Counted from the stretch's first letter, positions 24,942-34,857 are shown. The stretch is 64,000 nucleotides of DNA from Chitinophaga japonensis (GCF_007830125.1 NZ_VLLG01000003.1:1044247-1108246); one strand, 5' to 3'. Notes: generated by a model from the sequence alone, not told the origin. Made by a program: numbers and translations.

Positions 24942-25811
24942 ATGCAGCAACAGGTATTGCCATTTTCCCTGCGGATGTCCGCTTTTGCACTGTCCAGGCT
25001 GGGCAGGCCCTTCCCGGGGCTTACGGCCCGCGTGATCTACTCCATGTACAGCACCCCGCCTAAAAGAAAGCTGCGCAGCACGCAACTGGCGGTAAGAGAC
25101 ACCGCCCTGGTGGAGAAGGCCAGCGTTAGCCGTTATCCTTTTGATGAACGGCCGCTCCGGCTCATGCTCTACCGCTGGGGTAGCTCCGGTAAAAAAGTGT
25201 TGCTGCTGCATGGCTGGGGTGGCAGTCCTTTTGATTTCAAACAGATGATCCATGCACTGGTAGCCGCCGGGTATGAAGTGATCACTTTTGATGCGCCGGC
25301 GCATGGGGCTTCACAGGGGAAGCAAACCAACCTGGTGCAGTGGATGCATGTGCTGGAACAGTTGCTGGAGCGTAGCGGGGAAGTACATGGCGTGATCGGC
25401 CATTCGATGGGCGGGCTGAATGCCGCGCTCACACTGGTGCATAAACCGGTGCAGGTGCCGCGGCTGGTAATGGTGAGCGCCGCTGTAAGCGCACCGGTGG
25501 TCTTTAATGAGACTTTTCAAATGTTTCGTATACCCCCGCAGGTGATGCCGAGGCTGCGGCAGTTGATCTCCGAAAGGTTGCAGAGCGACCTGCTGCAACT
25601 GGACCTTTTCCGGCATATTGACAGGATAAAGGCCGGCCGTATCTTAGTAGCCTATGATGAAAACGATCACCTGGTAAAGCAGGAGCAGATCGATACTTTC
25701 CTGCAGCAATATCCTTCCATCCAGTCCCTGAAAATAAAAGGAGAGGGGCACTTCCGCATTATGCGCAATGAAGCGGTGATCAGCAGGGTGCTGGCTTTCC
25801 TGGAACAGTAA
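24942..25811 (+). CDS. Alpha/beta hydrolase, probably TetR-controlled
   Basis: A 289-residue alpha/beta hydrolase. LLHGWGGSPFDF forms the oxyanion-hole region, the nucleophile elbow is GHSMGGLNA (Ser near residue 152), the acid is probably Asp in AYDENDHLVK, and the catalytic His is in KGEGHFRIMRN. No signal peptide is seen, so it is cytoplasmic. Substrate unknown; detoxification of a small ester is plausible given the TetR-like operator that overlaps its promoter. A hairpin between it and the convergent lipoprotein gene may end both transcripts. Confidence 0.88.
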   Translation: MQQQVLPFSLRMSAFALSRLGRPFPGLTARVIYSMYSTPPKRKLRSTQLAVRDTALVEKASVSRYPFDERPLRLMLYRWGSSGKKVLLLHGWGGSPFDFKQMIHALVAAGYEVITFDAPAHGASQGKQTNLVQWMHVLEQLLERSGEVHGVIGHSMGGLNAALTLVHKPVQVPRLVMVSAAVSAPVVFNETFQMFRIPPQVMPRLRQLISERLQSDLLQLDLFRHIDRIKAGRILVAYDENDHLVKQEQIDTFLQQYPSIQSLKIKGEGHFRIMRNEAVISRVLAFLEQ

Positions 25812-25843
25812 AATGCCGCCCGCCATGGCTGCAGGCAGCATTT
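25811..25843. terminator. Hairpin between convergent genes
   Basis: AAATGCCGCC (25811-25820) pairs with GGCAGCATTT (25834-25843) with one mismatch. It begins at the stop codon of the hydrolase and can serve both directions; AT-rich sequence follows on both sides. Confidence 0.6.
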
Positions 25844-25869
25844 ACCATCTCACTATTTAATTATTTTAA

Positions 25870-26289
25870 TTATTTACCGAACTGGTAGATGACCTTGAAC
25901 TGGTAAGGCGTGGTATAGTTGCCTTCCAGCTTCATCTGGTTGTTTTCCAGGCTCAGGATGCTCAGGGTATCCGCCTGGAAAATAAATTCATCATCCACCG
26001 CTGTCACCACTTTCGTGTTGCCGTCTATCAGCTTGTAAAAAACCGTATCCGGCTGGGCATTCTTCATCTGGAAGATCTTGCCTTCGTTCGGCTCAAATAT
26101 CCAGTAGTTAACGTCCACCGCATAGTGTACCGTATCCTTGGTGCCGTTGTCCGTATAGGTCCTGTATTGGGCCACCATGTTCCACTTGCCGCTGATAGCC
26201 ACATCGGTAGGCGGTTGATCATCGTCTTTACTGCAGGCTGCAAATAAGGCTATGCCAGCCAGGAAGGTAAGTGCGCGGGTAATTTTCAT
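25870..26289 (-). CDS. Small lipocalin-like lipoprotein, unknown function
   Basis: A 139-residue lipoprotein from ATG 26287-26289 with lipobox LFAAC (Cys19). The mature part begins SGKWNMVAQYRTYTDNGT and consists of alternating short beta strands, as in the lipocalin-like proteins common in Bacteroidota. No active-site residues are recognised. It is divergent from the Tat-lipoprotein gene at 26421 and convergent with the hydrolase. The TAA stop lies in an AT-rich stretch of TAATTAAA-like words. Confidence 0.75.
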   Translation of the reverse strand: MKITRALTFLAGIALFAACSKDDDQPPTDVAISGKWNMVAQYRTYTDNGTKDTVHYAVDVNYWIFEPNEGKIFQMKNAQPDTVFYKLIDGNTKVVTAVDDEFIFQADTLSILSLENNQMKLEGNYTTPYQFKVIYQFGK

Positions 26290-26420
26290 AGGTATGGTAT
26301 TAGTGAATACGCCCGCAAGATAATAAATATTATCAAATTGAATAATATTAAAAAGTGACAACCAGGAAATTCCTGCGGCTTATTTTGTATTTTGTTCTCA
26401 TTAACTAATTCACCACGTAT

Positions 26421-27434
26421 ATGACTACATCAAAAAATCGCCGGGAGTTCCTTAGACAATTAAGTGTTTACACCATGGGCATGGGCATACTGCCTGGCGT
26501 ACTGGCCGCGTGTGGCGGCGCGGGCGGCTCAAAGGAAACCGGTGCGGACACCGCTGCTGCGGCGGGGCTAGCGGCGGGCGGCGCTCCTTTTTTCAAGATA
26601 TCACTGGCGGAATGGTCTTTACACCGCGCATTGTTTGCCGGTGAAATGACCAACCTGGATTTTCCCGCAAAAGCCAAAAATGAATTCGGCATCGATGCTG
26701 TGGAGTATGTGAACCAGTTCTTCAAGGATAAAGCAAAGGACAAGACCTACCTGGCAGAGCTGAAACAGCGCTGCGACGACAACGGCGTGCACAGTGTGCT
26801 GATCATGTGCGACGGGGAAGGCGAAATGGGCGACCAGGATGCGAAAAAGCGTATGCAGGCCGTGGAAAACCACTATAAATGGGTGGAGGCGGCCGCATTC
26901 CTGGGATGCCATGCCATCCGCGTAAACGCTGCGGGCGAAGGCAAGCCGGAAGACGTAGCGAAGGCGGTGGTGGAATCTCTCAGCAAACTGTCTGAATTTG
27001 CGCAGCCGCATAATATCAGCGTGATCGTGGAAAACCACGGCGGCGTTTCCTCCAACGGGGAATGGCTGGCCAATGTCATGAAAACCGTGAACCTGGCTAA
27101 CTGCGGCACCCTGCCGGACTTTGGCAACTTCTGCCTGAACCGCACCAAGCCGGAAAGCAATACCCCCGAAGGCTGGGCCAAAACCCGGTGCCTGGAAGAA
27201 TACGACCGCTACAAAGGCGTGCAGGAGCTGATGCCTTTTGCAAAGGGCGTGAGCGCCAAGACCTACGATTTTGACGCCAACGGCAATTGCGTGGAAACGG
27301 ATTACAACCGCATGATGCAGATCGTAAAGGATGCCGGCTATACCGGCCATATCGGCATTGAGTATGAAGGCCAGCAGTTACCTGAAGAAGAAGGTATCCG
27401 GAAAACGAAGGAATTGCTGCTGAAGTTTAGTTGA
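26421..27434 (+). CDS. Exported sugar phosphate isomerase/epimerase-like TIM barrel
   Basis: A 337-residue protein. The N-terminus has a twin-arginine motif (NRREFLRQL) and a lipobox (VLAAC, near residue 31), so it is probably a Tat-exported lipoprotein. After a Gly/Ala linker (about 33-55) comes an AP endonuclease 2-like TIM barrel, with [32 protein letters not shown] and HIGIEYEGQ; Glu and His in ENHG and the late Glu are the expected metal ligands. Such proteins act on sugars or inositols, but most are cytoplasmic. The gene overlaps the convergent FecR-like gene by eight bases. Confidence 0.85.
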   Translation: MTTSKNRREFLRQLSVYTMGMGILPGVLAACGGAGGSKETGADTAAAAGLAAGGAPFFKISLAEWSLHRALFAGEMTNLDFPAKAKNEFGIDAVEYVNQFFKDKAKDKTYLAELKQRCDDNGVHSVLIMCDGEGEMGDQDAKKRMQAVENHYKWVEAAAFLGCHAIRVNAAGEGKPEDVAKAVVESLSKLSEFAQPHNISVIVENHGGVSSNGEWLANVMKTVNLANCGTLPDFGNFCLNRTKPESNTPEGWAKTRCLEEYDRYKGVQELMPFAKGVSAKTYDFDANGNCVETDYNRMMQIVKDAGYTGHIGIEYEGQQLPEEEGIRKTKELLLKFS

Positions 27435-28197
27435 TCTTTATCCTTACATCATTCCCTTCCATCTTATAATTGCAATCCGCTGCCTTGCAGAGTGCGTCCA
27501 GCACCTGCGGCAGCGTATTGTTGGAGAAGGAGGCGGTAAGGGCCGGTACGTCCGCTACATTGCCCTCAACCGTAATGGTAACCGCGTACCAGTCCTCCAA
27601 CTGCCGCACCACGGTCATCAGCGGCGTGTCGCGGAATTGCAGGTCGCCGCGCAGCCAGGCTTCCAGCTCTTCCGGGTTGTAGGTTTCCTTTTCCATCAGG
27701 TCTATTTCTTTATTGGCCAGCACCATCTGCCCGCGCTCCAGTATTTCCGGCTGGTTGTCGGTGGCGGAATGATAGCTTTTGGCCACCTTCACCTTACCGG
27801 TAAGCAGGTAGGCGGTAGCGCCGGGTTGCGCGGCAAATGACCTTACCTTAAAAGCAGTGCCGAGCGCCGTCACGGTCAGGATATCCGTTTTTACCACGAA
27901 GGGGCGTCCCTCAGCGGGCGATACCGCAAAAAAAGCTTCTCCGTCCAGCACCAGCTCCCGTCCCTGCTGCGGGTAATTGTCCGGCACCAGCAGCCGGGAG
28001 CCGGCATTCAGGATCACGGTAGTGCTGTCTGCCAGTTGCAGTTTTTTACGCCCGCCCGGCTGGCCTTCGTAGGTAGTGTAGGTGTACTGGCTGTTGGTCA
28101 GGTGGCTGATATCGCTTTTGCTTTGGCCGCAATGAAAATGGATACCGGTGGCCAGCAGCAACGCTGTTGTCTTGTAGATGGTAGATTTCCCCCGCAT
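27427..28197 (-). CDS. Orphan FecR-like protein without a sigma partner
   Basis: A 256-residue protein with a periplasmic-type FecR domain (about 40-150; [40 protein letters not shown]) and a C-terminal DUF4974/STN-like domain (about 180-255; [25 protein letters not shown]). It lacks the cytoplasmic anti-sigma region of true FecR proteins: the N-terminus is just a signal-like hydrophobic stretch (about 8-23). No sigma factor or TonB receptor is adjacent, so it cannot work by the standard pathway. A Cys follows the hydrophobic stretch (HFHC) but the lipobox is poor. Function unknown. Confidence 0.8.
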   Translation of the reverse strand: MRGKSTIYKTTALLLATGIHFHCGQSKSDISHLTNSQYTYTTYEGQPGGRKKLQLADSTTVILNAGSRLLVPDNYPQQGRELVLDGEAFFAVSPAEGRPFVVKTDILTVTALGTAFKVRSFAAQPGATAYLLTGKVKVAKSYHSATDNQPEILERGQMVLANKEIDLMEKETYNPEELEAWLRGDLQFRDTPLMTVVRQLEDWYAVTITVEGNVADVPALTASFSNNTLPQVLDALCKAADCNYKMEGNDVRIKIN

Positions 28198-28240
28198 GTG
28201 ATAGCCCTGTTTTTACAGAAAGGGTTAAAAATAACAGATT

Positions 28241-28272
28241 TTTGTTAAAATAATGGCCGCCCCTTAACTTTG
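28241..28272 (+). promoter_or_regulatory. Bacteroidota-type promoter of proline dehydrogenase
   Basis: TTTG at 28241-28244 and a perfect TAnnTTTG box, TAACTTTG, at 28265-28272 are separated by 20 bp, close to the 19-bp consensus. The start codon follows after 6 bp, so the mRNA may be leaderless. Confidence 0.65.
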
Positions 28273-28278
28273 CGGCCC

Positions 28279-29457
28279 ATGGAAAAGCAGCTACCGTTGT
28301 CATTTGACAATACCGCCATTGCCTTTGAGCACAGAACGGATAAAGCCCTGAAGAAAGCGGATTTCCTGTTCAGCAGTATCGGCAAGCCATGGCTGGTAAA
28401 GCTGGGCGCTGCACTTACACCACTGGCCTTTAAACTGGGCCTGCCCGTTAAAGGGCTGATCAAAAACACCATTTTCGAGCTGTTCTGCGGCGGGGAGAAC
28501 CTGGAGGAGGCGGCGCGGACCGCCCGGCGGCTAGGCAAGTTCCATGTAGGCGTAGCGCTGGATTACGGCGTAGAGGCCATGGAAGGAGAGGAGAACTATG
28601 ACCGGGCTGTTCCGGAATTTATCCGCGCTATTGAATACGCCGCTGCCAATCCCAATATTCCCTTTATTGCAATAAAAGTAACCGGCTTTGCCCGCTTTGA
28701 GCTGCTGGAAAGGATACACGCCGGCGAGGCGCTTACGCCTGCCGAACAGGAGGAGTTTGCCCGGGTGCGGCAGCGCATCCGCACCATTGCGGAAACAGCG
28801 GCCCGGCATCACATCGGGTTACTGATAGATGCCGAAGAATCCTGGATACAGCAGCCGGTAGATGACCTGGCCGATGAAATGATGCAGCTCTTTAACCGGC
28901 AGCAGGTGATCGTGTACAATACCTTCCAGTTGTACCGCCATGACCGGCTGGATTTCCTGCAGGCCTCCTTTGAAAAGGCGCGGCAGCGGGACTACCTGCT
29001 GGGCGCCAAGCTGGTGCGTGGCGCTTATATGGAAAAGGAGCGCCGGCGCGCCGAAGAGCTCGAATATGCATCGCCCATACAGCCGGACAAGGCGGCTGCA
29101 GACCGGGATTATGATGCAGCAGTGCGCTACTGCATGGAGCGGCTGGATCACCTGGCGGTATTCATCGGCACGCACAATGAACAGAGCTGCATGCTGGCCG
29201 CGCAACTGCTGCATGAAAAAGGACTGCCCCACAACCATTCCCACGTAAGCTTTTCCCAGCTCCTGGGCATGAGCGATAACATTACTTTTAACCTGGCGCA
29301 TGCCGGCTATAACGTTTCCAAATACCTGCCTTACGGCCCGGTAAAGGACGTGATGCCTTACCTCATCCGCCGTGCGCAGGAGAATACTTCCATTGCCGGG
29401 CAAATGGGCCGGGAGCTCAGCCTGATCAGGAAAGAGCTGAAGCGCAGGGCGCTTTAG
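28279..29457 (+). CDS. Proline dehydrogenase, monofunctional
   Basis: A 392-residue FAD enzyme from ATG 28279 (MEKQLPLSFDNTAIAF). The PRODH barrel shows FIAIKVTGFARFELLERI, LLIDAEESWIQ, NTFQLYRHDRLDFL, GAKLVRGAYMEKER and GTHNEQSC; the late Arg pair in PYLIRRAQEN is the usual proline carboxylate contact. It oxidises L-proline to pyrroline-5-carboxylate and passes electrons to the quinone pool. It is much shorter than bifunctional PutA and lacks the second (P5C dehydrogenase) domain. Its 3' end overlaps the convergent susD gene by four bases. Confidence 0.93.
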   Translation: MEKQLPLSFDNTAIAFEHRTDKALKKADFLFSSIGKPWLVKLGAALTPLAFKLGLPVKGLIKNTIFELFCGGENLEEAARTARRLGKFHVGVALDYGVEAMEGEENYDRAVPEFIRAIEYAAANPNIPFIAIKVTGFARFELLERIHAGEALTPAEQEEFARVRQRIRTIAETAARHHIGLLIDAEESWIQQPVDDLADEMMQLFNRQQVIVYNTFQLYRHDRLDFLQASFEKARQRDYLLGAKLVRGAYMEKERRRAEELEYASPIQPDKAAADRDYDAAVRYCMERLDHLAVFIGTHNEQSCMLAAQLLHEKGLPHNHSHVSFSQLLGMSDNITFNLAHAGYNVSKYLPYGPVKDVMPYLIRRAQENTSIAGQMGRELSLIRKELKRRAL

Positions 29458-30758
29458 ACGTTTTCATTCTGCGGTATCGGAAATCTATCCCACACATCAT
29501 CCTCCGCCCTGTCTACCGGCAGGGTGTTCAGCATATTATAACGGCGCAGGTCCACCCAGCGGTGCCCTTCATAGAACAGCGAGTAGCGCCGCTGCCGCAG
29601 CATTTCATTGATCAGTGCCGCCGGGCTGATGCCGCCTGCATACACGGACAGGTTGTGCCCCGTGCGTATCCTGTTCAGGGCCACCACGGCATCGGGGATA
29701 GCGCCTGTTTGTATTTTGGCTTCCGCGTAGATCAGTATCAGCTCTTCATTACGGATAATGGGAATGGCGGCCGTGTTGCTGGTGTATACCCACACATCGC
29801 GGTTGCTGGACAGGCCGCTCTGGCTGGCGCTGCTGCTGCGCAGGGTAGCCTTGCCGATCCGGTCGTCGCCGGGCGTAATGTCTGCCGCGTAGGAGGGATG
29901 CGCCACCCGCACTTCCCCGCTTTGATTCTGTGCAATGAAGCAGGGATTCAGCAGGTCGCCGCTGCCGGTAGAGAAGCGGTGGTAGATACCGGTGCTGAAA
30001 TTGCCGTTCAGGTCAAAGAAAGACTCGTTCAGCGCCGTTAGCGCCTGTGCCCATTGCTGGCGGTACACGGCCACCCGGGCGGCCAGCGCGCGGTTGAATT
30101 TAAGCAGGCCCGCCGCGTCTTTGAAGCCGGCAAAACCATCGGAGAGGGAAAAGATGACCTCTGCGCCGCCCAGGTCTGCTTTGCCTTCATCCAGTATTCG
30201 TGCAATAGAGTCCAGGGCCGCCGCTTTGTCCTCAAACGGGCCGGGGTTTTGAAAATCGGCCACATTTACCCGGATGCCGTTCATATCGGTCATGTTCAGG
30301 TTCAGCAGCAGTTGATAGGCCTTTATCGTTTTGGCAAAGCCCAGGAATCCTTTGCGCTGCGCATCCGTAATAAAGCTGGAATTGGTGGCTGCTTCCAGCA
30401 GGATGTTGGTTTGCCGCACCACGCGGTACCGGGCCGCCCAGGGATTGGTGATGTAAAAAGTATTGTTATCCAGCGTGGAAGCGCCGCCGCCCAGCAGCTC
30501 GCTGGTGAAGCGCGGCTCTGCGCTGGAAAAGCGGTAGATCTCCCGTCCTATGATGCTGATGGCGTCATAGTAGGTGTTCAGCGTAAAGCGCATACCCGAT
30601 TCAGCGCCGGTCACCAGGTTGTTCAGCTCCTCTTTGGTAGGGTTGCGGGTAATAGCGTCTACCTGCGGGGTATTGAGGTTCGGTATCTCGCCTTTCTGGC
30701 AGGCGGCCGCTCCCAGCAGCCCCGCCAGTGCAAGGATATGTATGATACGTGTTTTCAT
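29454..30758 (-). CDS. SusD/RagB-family surface lipoprotein
   Basis: A 434-residue surface lipoprotein with lipobox AAAC (Cys20). TPR-like helices fill the middle, and the SusD C-terminal signature is clear: RNEELILIYAEAKIQTG, VALNRIRTGHNLS, INEMLRQRRYSLFYEGHRWVDLRRYNML. SusD proteins cap the SusC channel and bind the ligand. It follows susC by 30 bp. At 434 residues it is on the short side, like SusD homologues outside classical polysaccharide loci. No glycoside hydrolase or peptidase is next to the pair, so the nutrient is unknown. Confidence 0.93.
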   Translation of the reverse strand: MKTRIIHILALAGLLGAAACQKGEIPNLNTPQVDAITRNPTKEELNNLVTGAESGMRFTLNTYYDAISIIGREIYRFSSAEPRFTSELLGGGASTLDNNTFYITNPWAARYRVVRQTNILLEAATNSSFITDAQRKGFLGFAKTIKAYQLLLNLNMTDMNGIRVNVADFQNPGPFEDKAAALDSIARILDEGKADLGGAEVIFSLSDGFAGFKDAAGLLKFNRALAARVAVYRQQWAQALTALNESFFDLNGNFSTGIYHRFSTGSGDLLNPCFIAQNQSGEVRVAHPSYAADITPGDDRIGKATLRSSSASQSGLSSNRDVWVYTSNTAAIPIIRNEELILIYAEAKIQTGAIPDAVVALNRIRTGHNLSVYAGGISPAALINEMLRQRRYSLFYEGHRWVDLRRYNMLNTLPVDRAEDDVWDRFPIPQNENV

Positions 30759-30788
30759 CTGTCAGTATTTTTAATGAGGTAAGCCATA

Positions 30789-33700
30789 TCAGAAATCGAT
30801 GCCTACGTGCAGGGACATACGCCTGGATGCCGGGAAGGGCGTTACTTCCACCCCGGTGGATATCCCGTTGCTGCCCCGGCTGATGGCGGTGTTAATGGTG
30901 TTGCTGCCAAAGTTGGACACTTCCGGGTCATAGCTGATATAATCCGTGAAGGTGAACCAGTTGTTGGCGGAAACGCCTACCCTTACTGCCCGCAGGAAGC
31001 GCGTTTGCAGCGGGATGTTGTAATACAGGCCGATCTCGCGTATCCTTACATAGGAAGCATCCTGCACAAAGATGGCGGCGCTGCCGGCATTGGCGCGTTC
31101 CGGTCCATCCTTTACGCCGTTACCATTCTTGTCATCATCCCAGTCCGGGCTGGTACCGCCCAGGTCTGTCAGCAGTTGGGTGAGGTTGATGTTATCCCCG
31201 CCTTTTTTCCAGTGCACCAGGAAACGCAGGCTCAGGTTACTCCACAACTGCAGCTCGTTGAAAAAGCTCATCTGGAAGTCCGGCTCCGAATTGCCCAGCG
31301 TCACAAACAGGTTCTTGCTGGCATCATTGGGATCAGGTATGCTGCCTTTTATCTGCGTGGCCGGTTGCCCCTGCTCTATGTAAAAAGTGCCCAGGGAATT
31401 GCCGAAGGCGCCCAGCGAAAAGGCCGGGATGGTGAGGCGTGTTACGCGGGAGCGGTTCCGCCACCAGTTGATATTGGAGCTCCAGCGCACGTGCTTTGTA
31501 TTGACCGGCAGCAGGCTCAGGCCCAGCTCTATGCCCTGGTTGCGCAGGTCGCCGGCGTTTACCCACTCCGCGTTAAAGCCGGTGGAGCCGGGCGGAAGCC
31601 TGCGCAGCAGCAGGTCGAATATCTTTTTATTGTAGTAAGTGGCCTCCAGGTTCACGCGCCCGTCCAGGATGCTGATATCCAGGCCGGTTTCCAGTTCCGT
31701 CTGTTTCTCCGGTTTGATGCCCGTATTGCCTAGCTGGTTGTCTACAAAAGAGCCGGGCAGCCCGCCGGTATTGGAGATGATCAGCGCGGTGAACTTGCTG
31801 CCGTAGGGCGGCACGTTGCCGGACTGGCCGTAGGCTGCGCGCAGCTTGAAGCTGTTGATGGAAGAGAAGGACCAGAAATCCATTTTAGCCAGGTTCCAGG
31901 AAAGGGAGGCCTTGGGATACACGTAGTATTTTTTATAGTCGCCGTTGTTGGTAGAACGGTCAAACCGGATGCCGGCGGTAGCGGTCACCGCGTCCAGGAT
32001 GGTCACTTCCTCCTGCGCAAAGATGCCGTTGTCGCGGTATTTCTGGCGGAACTGGCGGGGATTGGCCGCGCCGGCCTGGTCCACGTTGGTCTGGGTGCCT
32101 ATCAATTGGGTAGCGGACACCAGTATGTTATCGAAATTGCCGGTTTCCAGGGTAGCGCCTACCGTGGTCACAAAGGTGAGGGAGGAGTTGGGGGTAAAGG
32201 TGTTTACCAGGTAGCCGTACAGGTTGGTGTTGATGTTATTGGTGTTACCCTGTATGGAAGCGCCGCCTACGGTGTTTTCCATGAACTGCAGGGAGCGTGG
32301 GAACACGGCGCTGGTCTTCAGGTTGTAGAAGTCCACGCCGCCATTGGCCACCAGGCGGGTATTGGTCTTGTCGTTCTCGTGCAGGCGGGCGTCCAGCCGC
32401 ACGCCGGTGATGAAGCGGTTGGTAGTCTCATTGTTGACCATCTTGTCCCTTGTTTCCAGCGGGTTGGAGGCGGCAAAGCGGTTGCGGGGATAGTTGCCCA
32501 GGTTATCCTTGTGCAGCTCCGTAAAGCCGGGGGTAGAGGACAGCGCCACGCCGTAGGTTACGCCGTTGTTGTCGTTGTTGGTCAGCCCGCGGTCGGCGCT
32601 GGAGTTGATGTAATTGGTGGTAACGCCTACGCTTATACGGTCATTGATGCGGTGATCCACATTCAGGCGCAGGGAGCTGTTGAGATAACCGGTGCCTTTT
32701 ATGATACCGTCCTCGCTGCGGCGGTTGGCGGCAAAGTAAAAGGTGGTTTTCTCGGAGCCGCCGCTTACGCTGAGATTGGTGCTGAGCAGCAGGCCGGTGT
32801 TGCCGTATATTTCCTTTTCATAATCGTAGATACGGCCGGCCGACTGCGCATCCAGGAATTCCTGGCGGTTGGCATTGCGGGCGGCCTGCACATCCGGGTC
32901 CGGGGAGTCGGCCGGGCCGGCCAGGTCCGCCGCGGTTTCCGCGGTGAATACGCGCTGCCCCAGCAGCTTGCGCACTTTTACGAAGCCGGTCTCCTGGTTG
33001 ATGCTGATGTTGGTCCTGCCGGACCGGCCGCGTTTGGTGGTGATCAGTACCACGCCGGCGGCCGCTTTGGAGCCATACAGGGCTGCTGCGGAAGCGCCCT
33101 TCAGTATTTCGATGCTCTCGATGTCGGCCGGGTTCAGGTCTGCAATACGGCTGGAGGGATTGTCCTGGTTGTTGGGATTCCCGGCGGTGGCGGCGGCTGT
33201 TACATCGTTCAGCCCTGCGGGTACGCTGGCATTGTTCATAAAAACGCCGTCCACTACGTAGAGGGGCTGCGAGTTACTGAACACGGAGGTGATGCCCCTT
33301 ATCTTTACAGAAATGCCGCCGCCGGGCGCGCCGGAGTTGGCGGATACCAGCGCTCCCGGTATCTTGCCGCTGAGCGCTGCGTCAAAGGTCTGGGCAGGGG
33401 CGGTGCCGGCCAACTCCCTGGCGGAGAGGGTGGCAACGGCATTGGCCAGGTTGCTGCGCTTTACGGAGGTGGCCAGCCCGGTGACCACCACTTCATCCAG
33501 CCGGGCGAAGTCCTCCTCCAGCGCAACGTTCACCACGTTGCCGCTGAGGTCTGCCGTCCGGGTCTTATAGCCGGTAAAGGAAAAGGTAAGCTGCCGGGCG
33601 CCTTCAGGGGGCGTGAGCGCGTACCGGCCGTCGGCATCCGTAATGGTGCCCCTGTTGGTATTAGGCACCCGGACGGTAACGCCGGGAATGGGCCTGCCGG

Positions 33701-33803
33701 ATACGGCTTCCGTTACCCGGCCCTGTACATTTTGCTGCGCATGCAGCAAATATGCGCTGCACATGCATAGCAGCGCCATGAGCGTAGATTTAGATAGAAG
33801 CAT
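30789..33803 (-). CDS. SusC/RagA-family TonB-linked outer-membrane transporter
   Basis: A 1004-residue transporter. Signal peptide (about 1-22, ending LLHAQ), carboxypeptidase-like N-terminal domain (about 25-105; GRVTEAVSGRPIPGVTVRVPN), plug (about 110-250; DEVVVTGLATSVKRSNLANAV, IRGITSVFSNSQPLYVVDGVF, IESIEILKGASAAALYGSKAAAGVVLITTK) and a 22-strand-type barrel to the C-terminus. These blocks are diagnostic for SusC. There is no STN domain, so it is not a signalling receptor. It is the first gene of the susC-susD pair. Confidence 0.95.
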   Translation of the reverse strand: MLLSKSTLMALLCMCSAYLLHAQQNVQGRVTEAVSGRPIPGVTVRVPNTNRGTITDADGRYALTPPEGARQLTFSFTGYKTRTADLSGNVVNVALEEDFARLDEVVVTGLATSVKRSNLANAVATLSARELAGTAPAQTFDAALSGKIPGALVSANSGAPGGGISVKIRGITSVFSNSQPLYVVDGVFMNNASVPAGLNDVTAAATAGNPNNQDNPSSRIADLNPADIESIEILKGASAAALYGSKAAAGVVLITTKRGRSGRTNISINQETGFVKVRKLLGQRVFTAETAADLAGPADSPDPDVQAARNANRQEFLDAQSAGRIYDYEKEIYGNTGLLLSTNLSVSGGSEKTTFYFAANRRSEDGIIKGTGYLNSSLRLNVDHRINDRISVGVTTNYINSSADRGLTNNDNNGVTYGVALSSTPGFTELHKDNLGNYPRNRFAASNPLETRDKMVNNETTNRFITGVRLDARLHENDKTNTRLVANGGVDFYNLKTSAVFPRSLQFMENTVGGASIQGNTNNINTNLYGYLVNTFTPNSSLTFVTTVGATLETGNFDNILVSATQLIGTQTNVDQAGAANPRQFRQKYRDNGIFAQEEVTILDAVTATAGIRFDRSTNNGDYKKYYVYPKASLSWNLAKMDFWSFSSINSFKLRAAYGQSGNVPPYGSKFTALIISNTGGLPGSFVDNQLGNTGIKPEKQTELETGLDISILDGRVNLEATYYNKKIFDLLLRRLPPGSTGFNAEWVNAGDLRNQGIELGLSLLPVNTKHVRWSSNINWWRNRSRVTRLTIPAFSLGAFGNSLGTFYIEQGQPATQIKGSIPDPNDASKNLFVTLGNSEPDFQMSFFNELQLWSNLSLRFLVHWKKGGDNINLTQLLTDLGGTSPDWDDDKNGNGVKDGPERANAGSAAIFVQDASYVRIREIGLYYNIPLQTRFLRAVRVGVSANNWFTFTDYISYDPEVSNFGSNTINTAISRGSNGISTGVEVTPFPASRRMSLHVGIDF

Positions 33804-34046
33804 ACATTTGAGGTTTTTGTGATTGAAAGATGTTTAGTGCATGAGGTTGTGGTATTAGAAGGTTTATGATATTGATATGGGTATTGTTGCTAAAGCGTTA
33901 ACTTATCTTGCGGGCTGGCTCCAGTGCTGCTTAAGCGACTATTTTGGTTGCGATGCAGATTACGAAATTTCCGCGTGATAACCGCGTTTTTTGTTTGGAT
34001 AAATCCGCGTATATTTTTCAAGTACATTTTTCGTTACTTTGCCCCC

Positions 34047-34841
34047 ATGGAACAGTATCTTCATTTATTACAACATATACTGGATCACGGGACAGTGAAA
34101 ACAGACCGCACGGGCACCGGCACGATCAGTTGCTTCGGCAACCAGTTGCGGTTCAACCTGCAGGAGGGCTTCCCGTTGGTCACCACTAAAAAACTGCATC
34201 TTAAATCCATTATTTACGAGCTGCTGTGGTTCCTGCAGGGAGACACCAATACCGGTTACCTGAAGGAGCACGGCGTAAGCATATGGGATGAGTGGGCCGA
34301 TGAAAAAGGCGACCTGGGGCCGATATACGGCAAGCAGTGGCGTAGCTGGGAAACCCGCGATGGCAAAACGATCGACCAGATCAGCGATGCCGTGCAGCAG
34401 ATCAGGAACAACCCGGACTCCCGCCGCATTATCGTGAATGCCTGGAATGTAGGCGAGCTGCCGCAGATGGCCCTGAGCCCCTGCCACTGCCTGTTCCAGT
34501 TCTACGTGGCCAATGGCCGGCTAAGCTGCCAGCTCTACCAGCGCAGCGCAGACGTGTTCCTGGGCGTGCCTTTCAACATTGCCTCCTATGCGCTGCTCAC
34601 CATGATGATGGCCCAGGTATGCGACCTGCAGCCGGGCGAGTTCATACACACCTTCGGCGATGTGCACCTGTACAGCAACCATGTGGAACAGGCCAGGCTG
34701 CAACTGGGCAGGCAACCCTACCCGGCGCCGGTCATGCAAATAAACCCTGCCGTAAAGGACATCTTTGCTTTCCGGTATGAAGATTTTGAACTGCTGAACT
34801 ACCAGCACCATCCGCATATTAAAGCGCCGGTAGCGGTGTAA
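34047..34841 (+). CDS. thyA: Thymidylate synthase
   Basis: A 264-residue ThyA, the same length as the E. coli enzyme. The catalytic Cys146 is in SPCHCLFQF, the dUMP phosphate arginines in RTGTGT and [11 protein letters not shown], and the folate region in [19 protein letters not shown]. It methylates dUMP to dTMP using methylenetetrahydrofolate and makes dihydrofolate, which the next gene (folA, 16 bp downstream) recycles. I used ATG 34047 rather than upstream starts because it gives the standard N-terminus [21 protein letters not shown] box, close to the promoter consensus, ends 5 bp before it. Confidence 0.97.
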   Translation: MEQYLHLLQHILDHGTVKTDRTGTGTISCFGNQLRFNLQEGFPLVTTKKLHLKSIIYELLWFLQGDTNTGYLKEHGVSIWDEWADEKGDLGPIYGKQWRSWETRDGKTIDQISDAVQQIRNNPDSRRIIVNAWNVGELPQMALSPCHCLFQFYVANGRLSCQLYQRSADVFLGVPFNIASYALLTMMMAQVCDLQPGEFIHTFGDVHLYSNHVEQARLQLGRQPYPAPVMQINPAVKDIFAFRYEDFELLNYQHHPHIKAPVAV

Positions 34842-34857
34842 TAACCTTTAACGCTTC

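Noticed and set aside
25844..25872. Heptamer array at the lipoprotein stop
   Set aside because: TAATTAAA-like words are present, but the spacing is 8-9 bp over only two copies.
32106..33770. Long open frame on the plus strand (554 codons)
   Set aside because: It is antisense to the susC gene, which has diagnostic SusC motifs throughout; the plus-strand translation is Gly/Val/His-rich and matches nothing. Long antisense frames are expected in GC-rich genes.
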